Shown: piece after piece, positions 7,940 through 14,976 of the stretch
Numbering within the stretch: position 1 is the stretch's first letter
Layout: every line of letters begins with the position of its first letter
Assembly: GCA_027449585.1 (NCBI GenBank)
Contig: DAIDLJ010000018.1
Location: forward strand, 1 to 16,350
Reading direction: 5' to 3'
Source: Microcaldota archaeon
GTDB lineage: Archaea > Micrarchaeota > Micrarchaeia > Micrarchaeales > CABMGC01
DNA: 16,350 bases
The notes under the pieces: generated by a model
The model's database searches: none
Told to the model about the DNA's origin: nothing
Seen by the model: the letters and a program-made list of their open reading frames with translations, nothing else
Program-made: the position numbers and the translations under genes

Positions 7940-9322
7940 ATGAAATTCGAGATAGAATATAGCACAATAGAGAACGTTGCGGGACCTCTGGTAGTTGTAG
8001 GAAAGATAAGGAATGCACAGTACAACGAGATCGTGAAGATAAAGCTCCCAAACGGAGAAGAGAGGCTCGGCCAGGTGCTCGATACCAGTGATACGCAGGC
8101 TGTCGTGCAGGTCTTTGGTCCGACCGACGGAATAAACGTCAATAAGACATCCGTAAGTTTCCTTGGAGAGACCTTCAGGGTCGGAGTAAGCGAGGATATG
8201 CTTGGAAGGGTCTTCGACGGACAGGGAAGGCCTAGAGATTCCGGCGCATCGGTAGCCGCGCAAGAGAGCAGGGACATAAATGGTGCCCCGATAAATCCAG
8301 TTGCAAGGGCATCTCCTAGCGACTTCATAGAGACAGGAATATCTGCCATAGACGGCCTGAACACCCTGGTAAGGGGGCAGAAGCTTCCAATATTCTCGGC
8401 ATCAGGGCTTCCGCACAACCAGCTTGTCACGCAGATCACAAGGCAGGCCAACGTCAAGAATTCAACTGAGAGCTTCGCAGTTGTATTTGCAGGAATAGGC
8501 ATAACCTACGATGACTACAGCTACTTCGTCAGCGAGTTCAGGAAGACCGGTGCGCTTAAGCGGACAGTGGCCTTCATCAACCTTGCAGACGATCCGAGCA
8601 TAGAAAGAATAATCACGCCAAGGCTTGCGCTCACAACTGCAGAGTACCTTGCATATGAGAAAGGAATGCACGTTCTGGTGATACTAACGGACATGACAAA
8701 TTATGCCGAGGCTCTCAGGGAGCTCTCAAGCGCAAGGGAAGAGGTGCCTGGAAGGAGAGGATATCCTGGATACATGTACACTGACCTAGCAAGCCTCTAC
8801 GAGCGCGCCGGGCTTGTGAAAGGAAAGAAGGGAAGCATAACGCAGCTTGACGTAGTAACCATGCCAAGCGACGACGTCACCCATCCGATACCTGACCTTA
8901 CAGGCTATATAACTGAGGGTCAGATGTTCCTTAGCAGGGAGCTTGTCAACAAGGGACTCTATCCGGCAATACAGCCGCAGGGTTCACTATCAAGGCTCAT
9001 GAACAACGGTATAGGAAATGGAAAGACCAGGGAGGACCACAGGGGAGTTGCAGACCAGCTCTACGGAATGTATGCAAAAGCGCTCGATGCAAAGAACCTA
9101 AGCGCAATAGTGGGCGCAGAGGCCCTAAGCGAGAGCGACAGGAGATATTTGAAGTTCGGTGACGATTTCGAGAGTAAGTTCCTCAAGCAGGGATTCTATG
9201 AACGTAGGACGATAGAAGAGACGCTCAATCTCGGATGGGAGCTTCTTTCGGAGATTCCTGAAGGGGAACTTACCCGAGTGAAGAAGGAGTTCGTTGAAAA
9301 GTACTACAAGAAGAAGGCATAA
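7940..9322 (+). CDS. atpB: A-type ATP synthase regulatory/structural subunit B
   Basis: A 460-residue non-catalytic partner of A in the A3B3 hexamer. It starts with EYSTIENVAGPLVVV, the family barrel. In place of a P-loop it has SASGLPHNQ (153-161), the degenerate nucleotide loop typical of B subunits. Further family blocks are FAGIGITYDDYSYF, LTDMTNYAEALREL and VPGRRGYPGYMYTDL. The arginine finger that completes the neighbouring catalytic site is Arg352 in GSLSRLMNNGIG. Length is typical (455-470). A strong GGTGAT supports the ATG, and the gap after atpA is eight bases. The TAA is followed after two bases by atpD. Confidence 0.97.
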   Translation: MKFEIEYSTIENVAGPLVVVGKIRNAQYNEIVKIKLPNGEERLGQVLDTSDTQAVVQVFGPTDGINVNKTSVSFLGETFRVGVSEDMLGRVFDGQGRPRDSGASVAAQESRDINGAPINPVARASPSDFIETGISAIDGLNTLVRGQKLPIFSASGLPHNQLVTQITRQANVKNSTESFAVVFAGIGITYDDYSYFVSEFRKTGALKRTVAFINLADDPSIERIITPRLALTTAEYLAYEKGMHVLVILTDMTNYAEALRELSSAREEVPGRRGYPGYMYTDLASLYERAGLVKGKKGSITQLDVVTMPSDDVTHPIPDLTGYITEGQMFLSRELVNKGLYPAIQPQGSLSRLMNNGIGNGKTREDHRGVADQLYGMYAKALDAKNLSAIVGAEALSESDRRYLKFGDDFESKFLKQGFYERRTIEETLNLGWELLSEIPEGELTRVKKEFVEKYYKKKA

Positions 9323-9324
9323 GG

Positions 9325-9948
9325 ATGGCAAACTTAAATCCGACAAGACTAAACCTGATAAACCTCAAGAAGAGGATAGTCACCGCTAGGAAGGGTTATG
9401 GGATACTAAAGAGGAAGAGGGAGGTGCTTGTCATAGAGTTTCTCAACCTCCTCAAGCAGTCAAAGGAGAGCAGGTCGGTGCTTAACGACTTGGTTCAGCA
9501 ATCGTACAAGACCGTTACCATAGCCTCCACATACGTGGGAAACTTCGAACTTGAGGACGTAGCCATGCACATGAAGGAGGCCGAGCCGGTCAAGATACGC
9601 ATAAAGAACATCATGGGCGTGCGCATACCAGAGATAACCAGGGCGCAAAGGCCGCAGCAGATATCCTTCTCAGTGCTTCCCTCGAGCCTTGCTGTTGATG
9701 ACATAAGCGACACCTTCGTCAGAGCTACAAATTCAATAATAGACGTTGCCCAGCGCGAACAGGGACTCAAGCGTCTTGTAATTGAGATAGACAAGACAAA
9801 GAGGCGAGTTAATGCCCTAGATTATCGGATAATTCCTGGGATGATAAAACAGTCAAAATACATACGCATGCGGCTTGAGGAGATAGACAGAGATACATTC
9901 AGTGCGCTCAAGCACGTCAAGAAAAAGATCCAGACTGCGCACCAGTAA
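9325..9948 (+). CDS. atpD: A-type ATP synthase subunit D (central rotor shaft)
   Basis: A 207-residue subunit forming the long antiparallel coiled coil of the rotor shaft inside the A3B3 head. The N-terminal helix reads NPTRLNLINLKKRIVTARKGYGILKRKREVL with the family's P-T-R/K-x-x-L-x-x-L-x-x-x-L spacing, and the second long helix at about 130-200 ends in RRVNALDYRIIPGM, a highly conserved block. Length is typical (200-220). The ATG lies two bases after the atpB stop, with an AAGG-type ribosome binding site within the end of atpB. It is the last gene of the operon; no subunit G follows. Its final 32 bases overlap the convergent minus-strand gene that ends at 9917, so transcription must stop inside that neighbour. 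Confidence 0.94.
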   Translation: MANLNPTRLNLINLKKRIVTARKGYGILKRKREVLVIEFLNLLKQSKESRSVLNDLVQQSYKTVTIASTYVGNFELEDVAMHMKEAEPVKIRIKNIMGVRIPEITRAQRPQQISFSVLPSSLAVDDISDTFVRATNSIIDVAQREQGLKRLVIEIDKTKRRVNALDYRIIPGMIKQSKYIRMRLEEIDRDTFSALKHVKKKIQTAHQ

Positions 9949-10735
9949 ATCTGCTCTTCTTCTTCGGCTTGAATTTTACCCAAGCAACTATTCCTATCGC
10001 CACTATCGCCGCAAACATTGCATAGTATGCGAGATTATTCAGCTTCTGCCTGCCAGATACTGGCGTGAGAAGGAACGCAGAGAAGTTGCCTGCAATCCCG
10101 TATCCGGAAAGGTTGCCATCCTGCATTGCTAATGGGAGGTAATAAAATTCCCCTGTCACATTTCCAGTCACCGCATCGACGTACACTCCGTAATAGTTCT
10201 GCCCTTTTTCAGGATCATGGCTAACTACTGCCCATGCAATGCTGTAATCTGACTGCGCGCTGTTATTATGGCCAAAGAGGCCCACAAGCCTTGCGCTGTC
10301 ATTGTAAAGACCGTACTCCTCGCTTATGTTTATCGCATTACTCGCCGAGATAATCGCTATGTAAGGTCTAGCAGGACCTATGTACTTAACAACCCGACTT
10401 CCGTTAAATATTACGGTTATCCCAAGTCGCCGTCCACCAATGTCTGATGATTGCGTACCATTTGCAAAAGGTATGCTGTAGGAGAAGTAGACCTTGCTCA
10501 TGTTGCCATAATAAGCGCCTCCAGAGAGATTTACATAATGATCGTAGTAATTCTGGCCAAGGACTCCAGATATATATGTTGCCGCCTGATACGCGCTGCT
10601 GAGTTTTACCGCTCCGGAATATGATGTGTTTGTGCCATAGGTTATTATGCTTGTATTCGGCTGCGTCGTATACTGGGCGCCATTCAAGGAAAGGACCAAT
10701 GCCAATAGAATTGCATAGGTCAGGAGCTTATTCAT
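9917..10735 (-). CDS. Signal-peptide, C-terminally anchored sequon-rich protein with PepSY-like stretch
   Basis: A 272-residue protein of unknown function. Residues 1-20 are a signal peptide (LLTYAILLALVLSL, then NGAQ). The extracellular part, about 21-230, carries about twelve N-X-S/T sequons. Near residues 165-200, AWAVVSHDPEKGQ and YGVYVDAVTGNVTGEF resemble the strand-turn pattern of PepSY-type domains (y-x-v-x-v-D-a-x-T-G-x-v). That is a visual likeness, not a confirmed domain. One membrane segment follows at about 236-253 (YAMFAAIVAIGIVAWV), then a basic stop-transfer KFKPKKKSR and a short cytoplasmic tail. The ATG is preceded by AGGT and a TATA-like ATATAAATAG some 40 bases upstream. 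The gene overlaps the 3' end of atpD by 32 bases tail to tail and is divergent from dph6. Confidence 0.75.
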   Translation of the reverse strand: MNKLLTYAILLALVLSLNGAQYTTQPNTSIITYGTNTSYSGAVKLSSAYQAATYISGVLGQNYYDHYVNLSGGAYYGNMSKVYFSYSIPFANGTQSSDIGGRRLGITVIFNGSRVVKYIGPARPYIAIISASNAINISEEYGLYNDSARLVGLFGHNNSAQSDYSIAWAVVSHDPEKGQNYYGVYVDAVTGNVTGEFYYLPLAMQDGNLSGYGIAGNFSAFLLTPVSGRQKLNNLAYYAMFAAIVAIGIVAWVKFKPKKKSRFTGAQSGSFS

Positions 10736-10791
10736 AGCCTACCTATACCATATGTTATTAAGCTATTTTAAATCTATTTATATGGGTCAGC
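10736..10791. promoter_or_regulatory. Shared divergent promoter region
   Basis: These 56 AT-rich bases separate two divergent genes. For the + strand gene, TATTTTAAAT (10764-10773) lies about 23 bases before the ATG, which would give a leaderless or nearly leaderless transcript. For the - strand gene, ATATAAATAG read on that strand (around 10773-10782) would place initiation some 15-20 bases before its ATG. The two elements nearly touch, so the two promoters may compete for TBP/TFB. Confidence 0.5.
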
Positions 10792-11487
10792 ATGACTAAC
10801 GCATGCCTTTACAGCGGCGGAAAGGACTCCACACTTGCCCTGCACAAGATTGTCTCTATGGGCATAAAGATAGAATTGCTCATCACCATGATATCGAAGA
10901 GCAAAGAGAGCTACATGTTCCATTACCCAAATGTGCAGTATACAAAGCTCCAGGCCGAATCGCTTGGAATAAGACAGGTATTTGCAAAAACAGAGGGTAA
11001 AAAGGAAGAGGAGCTTGATGACCTTAGGAAGGTCCTAAAGGATAACGATGTAAAGCTTCTTGTGACCGGAGCAACATACAGCAGGTATCAGGGAGATCGC
11101 GTAAATGACATTGCAAAAGAGCTTGGAATAGAGCACATGGCACCGCTTTGGCATATAGACCCCGAGGCAGAGCTTACTGAGATAGAGCGTGATTTCAATG
11201 CCATAATAACTTCTGTTTCGGCAGAGGGCTTTGACGAGTCTTTTCTTGGCAAGAAAATAGACAACGACATGATCTCAAGACTTAGGGAGCTTAAGAAAAG
11301 GTATGGGATAAACATGCTATTCGAGGGTGGCGAGGCAGAGAGTTTTGTGCTCGATGCGCCTCTATTCACAAAGAAGATAGAGATTAAAAAATCAAGGACA
11401 GAATGGAACGGCAATAGAGGAATGTATCTGATAGAGGAGGCAGAGCTAGCAGATAAGGTCTTTAAGAATACAGACGTTGCTCTTTGA
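10792..11487 (+). CDS. dph6: Diphthine--ammonia ligase family (Dph6-type ATP-pyrophosphatase)
   Basis: A 231-residue member of the PP-loop ATP-pyrophosphatases that catalyse the last step of diphthamide synthesis on translation factor EF-2, amidating diphthine with ammonia and ATP (EC 6.3.1.14). The PP-loop is SGGKDS at 8-13, right after the first strand. Other family marks are VTGATYSRYQGDRVNDIAKELG, the region used to bind diphthine substrate in homologues, PLWHID, and the C-terminal FEGGEAESFVLDAPLF. Length matches the archaeal family (220-230). The start is close to the TATA-like element, suggesting a leaderless message. The TGA at 11485-11487 touches the stop of the convergent gene with no bases between. 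No other diphthamide genes are in the window. EF-2 as the target is known from the family, not from this sequence. Confidence 0.88.
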   Translation: MTNACLYSGGKDSTLALHKIVSMGIKIELLITMISKSKESYMFHYPNVQYTKLQAESLGIRQVFAKTEGKKEEELDDLRKVLKDNDVKLLVTGATYSRYQGDRVNDIAKELGIEHMAPLWHIDPEAELTEIERDFNAIITSVSAEGFDESFLGKKIDNDMISRLRELKKRYGINMLFEGGEAESFVLDAPLFTKKIEIKKSRTEWNGNRGMYLIEEAELADKVFKNTDVAL

Positions 11488-12282
11488 CTAATCCCTCCGT
11501 ATCCTCTTTATCTTCTCTATCAGTTCTCTTGTCTTTGGCAGCTTTCTGTAATCTGCATTATCAAATATATCATCAAATTTCTTATCCGCATCTTTAAAGT
11601 ATGTGGCAAGATCCCTTCTGAGTTCCTTTACAATCATTGAAAGCTCATAACGGTCCTTAAGGCTTACCTGAATTATGGCCTGAATGTCCTTACTGTCCTT
11701 GTCCCCGCGCCCCATCTCAGATTCGCGAGCTGCAAGTTTCATTATTAATAGGTGCGGTATCGAGGCAACCAGGAATTCCATTTGCTCTCCGCTCTCATCG
11801 ACAAAGCGCCTGTCCTTACTGTCGCCTATTATGTCCCATATCGGCACGCCCCCTATATCATTTTTAGAGACTCTGCCGTTAACAGATGAGACATATCCGG
11901 GATAATAAAGGTCTATCTTGATGAAACCGTCTGGCATAGTGCCATCAGTCTCTTTGCTATAATACTTGAGCTTCATTCTTGACGCAGAGGCAGGATCTCC
12001 GTTTATCTCAAATCTTGCTCCAAAAAGCGATGCGTATTCATTCATCGCATCGAATTCAGCTTTAGTTGGCTTGTGGTCAAGCACTACATCTATGTCGTGC
12101 GAGGGTCTCCAGTGCTGCTTTGTCCATATGTTTACCGCCCTCCCGCCGATTATAACCACAGGAGACTCCGTCGCTGCCCTAATGAAATCCACAATCTTCT
12201 TCACTTCCATTGGAGGTATATTGGATCTACTAACCTCTGCCTTTCTACGGGCGCCTTCCTGTGAATTTATTATCCTTGCCAT
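11488..12282 (-). CDS. Nucleotidyltransferase-fold protein, AbiEii/MNT-like
   Basis: A 264-residue protein with a polymerase-beta type nucleotidyltransferase core. The sequence shows IIGGRAV at 44-50, then the acidic pair DID (Asp63, Asp65) after RPSH. The third likely metal ligand is Asp124 in IKIDLYY. A later RGDKDSKDIQAI resembles the R-x-K-D-x-x-D helix seen in AbiEii-like and related nucleotidyltransferases. The carboxylate triad is intact, so it may be active, transferring a nucleotide to a protein or RNA; the target is unknown. The C-terminus is Lys/Arg-rich. AGGAAAG just upstream on the minus strand is a modest ribosome binding site, with TTAAATATC about 35 bases up as a possible TATA element. 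No toxin or HEPN partner adjoins, so a toxin-antitoxin role is unsupported; tRNA or antibiotic nucleotidylation are alternatives. Confidence 0.72.
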   Translation of the reverse strand: MARIINSQEGARRKAEVSRSNIPPMEVKKIVDFIRAATESPVVIIGGRAVNIWTKQHWRPSHDIDVVLDHKPTKAEFDAMNEYASLFGARFEINGDPASASRMKLKYYSKETDGTMPDGFIKIDLYYPGYVSSVNGRVSKNDIGGVPIWDIIGDSKDRRFVDESGEQMEFLVASIPHLLIMKLAARESEMGRGDKDSKDIQAIIQVSLKDRYELSMIVKELRRDLATYFKDADKKFDDIFDNADYRKLPKTRELIEKIKRIRRD

Positions 12283-12383
12283 AAAACTTTCCTATTTTAT
12301 ATTAACCCTTTTCTGATATTTAAGCCTTCTTTGGTTTATTCGACTGCAAAGACCAGTTTGACGCGTGTGCTATACATGGGAAA

Positions 12384-12419
12384 GGTGTATATACCACAAA
12401 GTGCACAGTATATATTGTG
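12384..12419. promoter_or_regulatory. Two TATA-centred near-palindromes
   Basis: GGTGTATATACC (12384-12395) and CACAGTATATATTGTG (12404-12419) are each palindromic but for one symmetric mismatched pair (a G.T wobble in RNA terms), and each has TATATA at its core. Their centres are 22 bp apart, about two helical turns. They could be TBP sites readable on either strand, operators, or both. Confidence 0.4.
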
Positions 12420-12521
12420 AAGGCGCGCGGTGCAGAGCTGACAGTTTTGTCTTCCGACGCCGGCGCTGTGGTCCGACGTTCCTTCCCAACGTGCTGCGGG
12501 ATGGTTTTATGCCTTATTTTT
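12416..12521 (+). ncRNA. Candidate structured non-coding RNA (GC-rich, two hairpins)
   Basis: I see no convincing coding gene from 12283 to 12506. Within that gap is a GC-rich stretch that folds on paper into two hairpins. Hairpin 1 pairs GGCG (12422-12425) with CGCC (12458-12461), CGG (12428-12430) with CCG (12454-12456), and GACA (12440-12443) with TGTC (12448-12451). Hairpin 2 pairs ACGTT (12476-12480) with AACGT (12488-12492), and TCCG (12472-12475) with CGGG (12497-12500), leaving a GCTG bulge. A TATATA at 12388-12393 would place a + strand start near 12416, and a T5 run at 12517-12521 inside the end of the aquaporin gene could end it. I could not match it to a tRNA, C/D or H/ACA RNA. 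Strand and ends are tentative; it could also be a leader or protein-binding DNA. Confidence 0.3.
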
Positions 12522-13196
12522 GTCCATTATGAACTTATCGTAGAGCAGTCCAGCAAGCACTCCGCCTATCAACGGTCCTATCCAATATACATACCAATTC
12601 GTAAAGTTTAGCGTTGCAAGTTCTGGCCCAAATGCCCTGGCAGGATTTGCTGCAGCTCCTGTTAGCGGTCCTGCCACAAGTATTAGCGCAACAAGTGTGA
12701 ATCCCACCCCAAAACCCGCAATCTTCGGCGCCCTTTTATCCACAGTAGTGCCAAAAACTGATATGACAAGAATGAACGTTATTATCGCTTCTATTGCAAT
12801 CCCCTGGACGACGCCTACGTATGGGCTCAATGTCGTGGCTCCAAGGGAGCTTCCTGCAACATACTGCGCAGGCATCATCAAGAGAAGCAATATGGCCCCT
12901 ACTGCCGCACCAGCTAATTGGGCAATAATATACGAAACGGCATCACGCCCTCCTATCCTTTTTGTCACGTACATTGCAGTTGTGACTGCGGGATTGATAT
13001 GGCCACCCGATATGCCCATCGCAATCGATATTGCAATTCCAAGTGCTAGCCCATGTGCCAGTGCAACAAGCAGAAGCTGTCCTGATCCACCTCCAAAGCC
13101 GCTAGATACAACTATCGATCCGGCACCTAGAAACACTAACAGGAAGGTTCCAAGCGCTTCAACTAGTAATTTTTGTGTAAGTTTGTTTTTTGTCAT
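12507..13196 (-). CDS. Aquaporin (MIP family channel) with plant-TIP-like selectivity filter
   Basis: A 229-residue membrane channel with six membrane helices and both pore half-helices: GGHINPAVT (first NPA at 68-70) and AANPARAFGPEL (second NPA at 184-186, Arg187). Counting from these motifs, the aromatic/arginine filter would be His48, Ile172, Ala181 and Arg187. This differs from bacterial AqpZ (F/H/T/R) and GlpF (W/G/F/R), but matches the H-I-A/G-R type known from plant tonoplast intrinsic proteins, which pass water plus solutes such as ammonia or hydrogen peroxide. Substrate here is inference. It lacks the Asp after the second NPAR that marks glycerol facilitators, having PARAF. The ATG has GGTGG about five bases upstream, 11 bases after the peroxiredoxin stop, so it is likely co-transcribed with it. 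A likely last gene of its operon. Confidence 0.92.
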   Translation of the reverse strand: MTKNKLTQKLLVEALGTFLLVFLGAGSIVVSSGFGGGSGQLLLVALAHGLALGIAISIAMGISGGHINPAVTTAMYVTKRIGGRDAVSYIIAQLAGAAVGAILLLLMMPAQYVAGSSLGATTLSPYVGVVQGIAIEAIITFILVISVFGTTVDKRAPKIAGFGVGFTLVALILVAGPLTGAAANPARAFGPELATLNFTNWYVYWIGPLIGGVLAGLLYDKFIMDKNKA

Positions 13197-13207
13197 AGTT
13201 CCACCAA

Positions 13208-13696
13208 TTATACTCCAGAAGCTGCCTTCTTTACGGCTTCATAATCTGGCTCAATTGTTGGATCGTCAGTGACCCACTTGTATGATATTTTTCCATCCTT
13301 CACAACGAAGACTGCCCTCTTCGCAGCCACATATCCCTTCATTCCTGCAAAGTCCTTTAGCGCTATGTCAAATTTCTTTACAGCTTTCCTTTTGTGGTCG
13401 CTCAAAACTGTGAAATTTATTCCGTTTGCTTCCTTGAAAGCCTTATTTGCAAATGGGCTATCTACGCTTATCGCTATCACATTCGCATTCACAGAATTGA
13501 AGCTTGATATGCTGTCTCTGAACGTGCACATCTCCCTTGTGCACACTCCAGTAAATGCACCTGGGAAAAATGCCAGCACAGTGGTCCTTCCCTTTGCTGC
13601 TCTTGCGAGCGAAACTTTCTTCAAATCCGTGTCGAACAACGATGCCCTTGGCATCTCCTCTCCAATTTCAACCATATTATCACGCATAAACCTCAT
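13208..13696 (-). CDS. Peroxiredoxin, PrxQ/BCP-like thiol peroxidase
   Basis: A 162-residue AhpC/TSA-fold enzyme that reduces hydrogen peroxide or organic hydroperoxides with thiols (EC 1.11.1.-). The active-site motif P-x3-T-x2-C is present as Pro45, Thr49 and Cys52 in FFPGAFTGVCTREMC. A second Cys, Cys57, lies five residues on, the spacing of the resolving cysteine in PrxQ/BCP-type enzymes, so an intramolecular disulfide is likely. Arg127 (KRAVFVV) fits the conserved active-site arginine. Two starts are plausible. The ATG at 13696 overlaps the malic enzyme stop as ATGA. The ATG at 13675 (MVEIGEEMP) has GTGAT three bases upstream and matches where homologues usually begin. No reductase partner (thioredoxin or the like) is in the window. 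It sits between malic enzyme and aquaporin genes in one run. Confidence 0.9.
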   Translation of the reverse strand: MRFMRDNMVEIGEEMPRASLFDTDLKKVSLARAAKGRTTVLAFFPGAFTGVCTREMCTFRDSISSFNSVNANVIAISVDSPFANKAFKEANGINFTVLSDHKRKAVKKFDIALKDFAGMKGYVAAKRAVFVVKDGKISYKWVTDDPTIEPDYEAVKKAASGV

Positions 13697-14976
13697 TCTT
13701 CAAAGCCCACCATGTACCGTCTGGTAGACTTCTCTATCCTGTGATACCTCTTTATCATCTTGCTGGCCTTTGCTTTGGCTTCGGTGTACGATATGCTGTG
13801 CCTTGCAAGTTTCTCGGTCACTGCTGCTTCTGCCACGCTTGCTGCTATCTTTGGGACTACCTTCATCGCGAACTCCCTATCAAGCGTTGTTGGTATTATG
13901 AATTCTGGGCTAAGCTTCTTTCCCACACTTTTAGCTATTGCTGCAGATGCATGATGCAGCATGCGGTATGTAACTCTCCGTGCCCTGCAGTCAAGAAGTC
14001 CGCGCATTATTCCAGGGAAGGCCAGTAAGTTGTTAACCTGGTTGGGCATATCGCTCCTTCCAGTGGCCACTATGTATGCCCCTGCATTTTTGGCTTCCTC
14101 ATAACTTATCTCGGGTTGTGGATTGGCAAGCGCGAATACTATGGGCTTTTCACGCATAATCGTTATGTAATCTTTCTTTAAAGCACCTTCTGAAGATGCT
14201 CCTATCAGAACATCTGCATCTTTCACAACATCTTCAATCCACCCGTACTTCCCTTCGCGGTTTGTGAAATCTGCTATCTCTGCCTTGAATCCATTCATAT
14301 CTGCCTCCCTTCCTTTGTATATTGCCCCCTTCTTGTCAAGTACTATGACATTGTTGAAACCAGAATTGACTAGTTGCATCGTTATTCCAAACCCCGCGCT
14401 GCCGGCTCCGTTCACTACTATCCTTGCATCCTTATTCTTCTTTGCAAGTTTTATTGCATTTATCAGCGCAGCAAGAACCACGACAGAGGTTCCCTGCCTG
14501 TCATCATGAAGTACTGGTATGTCGAGCTCTTTTGATAGTTGCTGGTATATCCTAAAGCTCTTTGGGGACTCGATGTCTTCCAGGTTTATTCCTCCGAATG
14601 ACGGAGCAATCTGTTTGACAAGTCGTATTATCTCAGCCTCGTCCTTTGTGTCTATGCATATCGGTACGGCATCAACAGCCCCGAATTTCTTGAATAGTAC
14701 TGCTTTCCCTTCCATTACTGGCATCCCTGCCTTTGGCCCTATGTTCCCAAGTCCCAAGACTCGCGTGCAGTCAGATATTATTGCTATGGTGTTTGACTTT
14801 GTAGTGTAGTCATAGACCTTGTCCGGATCCTTTACTATCTCATCGCTGACAAATGATACCCCGGGGGTGTAATAAGTTGACAGGTCTTCCTTGCCTTCAA
14901 CGAGGACTCTTGATATGATCTCGGTCTTTCCACGTGCCTTCCTGTGATAATAAAGTATCTTCTCTTTGTCAATCAA
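13693..14976 (-). CDS. NAD(P)-dependent malic enzyme
   Basis: A 427-residue short prokaryotic malic enzyme: malate + NAD(P)+ = pyruvate + CO2 + NAD(P)H (EC 1.1.1.38-40). The likely catalytic pair is Tyr36 in YYTPGV and Lys91 in PVMEGKA. Metal ligands fit Glu133-Asp134 in NLEDIESP and Asp159 in HDDRQGTS. The Rossmann loop is GAGSAG at 190-195. ALANPQPEIS and ATGRSDMPNQVNN close the active site. There is no phosphotransacetylase-like C-terminal domain, unlike MaeB. I cannot decide between NAD and NADP; an Asp at the end of the second Rossmann strand (VLDKKG) leans to NAD. The start is TTG at 14976, overlapping the upstream stop as TTGA, with AGGAGG eight bases upstream. The stop overlaps the first candidate start of the peroxiredoxin gene. 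Confidence 0.94.
   Translation of the reverse strand: MIDKEKILYYHRKARGKTEIISRVLVEGKEDLSTYYTPGVSFVSDEIVKDPDKVYDYTTKSNTIAIISDCTRVLGLGNIGPKAGMPVMEGKAVLFKKFGAVDAVPICIDTKDEAEIIRLVKQIAPSFGGINLEDIESPKSFRIYQQLSKELDIPVLHDDRQGTSVVVLAALINAIKLAKKNKDARIVVNGAGSAGFGITMQLVNSGFNNVIVLDKKGAIYKGREADMNGFKAEIADFTNREGKYGWIEDVVKDADVLIGASSEGALKKDYITIMREKPIVFALANPQPEISYEEAKNAGAYIVATGRSDMPNQVNNLLAFPGIMRGLLDCRARRVTYRMLHHASAAIAKSVGKKLSPEFIIPTTLDREFAMKVVPKIAASVAEAAVTEKLARHSISYTEAKAKASKMIKRYHRIEKSTRRYMVGFEE

Noticed and set aside
7727..8502. Two long antisense open frames over the atpA/atpB junction (178 and 204 residues)
   Set aside because: They lie opposite highly conserved atpA and atpB sequence, with no ribosome binding site and no recognisable domain.
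12328..12352. 6-bp hairpin TCTTTG/CAAAGA with a 13-base loop
   Set aside because: Short stem, large loop and AT-rich; likely chance, with no T tract after it.
12420..12510. tRNA or H/ACA RNA on either strand of the GC-rich gap
   Set aside because: No T-loop consensus or 7-bp acceptor stem, and the internal loop of hairpin 1 is too small for a pseudouridylation pocket.
12417..12611. Plus-strand 64-codon frame in the gap before the aquaporin gene
   Set aside because: It runs into the aquaporin gene antisense, has unremarkable composition and no ribosome binding site; the same bases are better explained as structured RNA.
12697..13727. Plus-strand open frames of 191 and 152 residues over the aquaporin and peroxiredoxin genes
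   Set aside because: They are shadows opposite two clear genes with intact family motifs; no promoter or ribosome binding site supports them.
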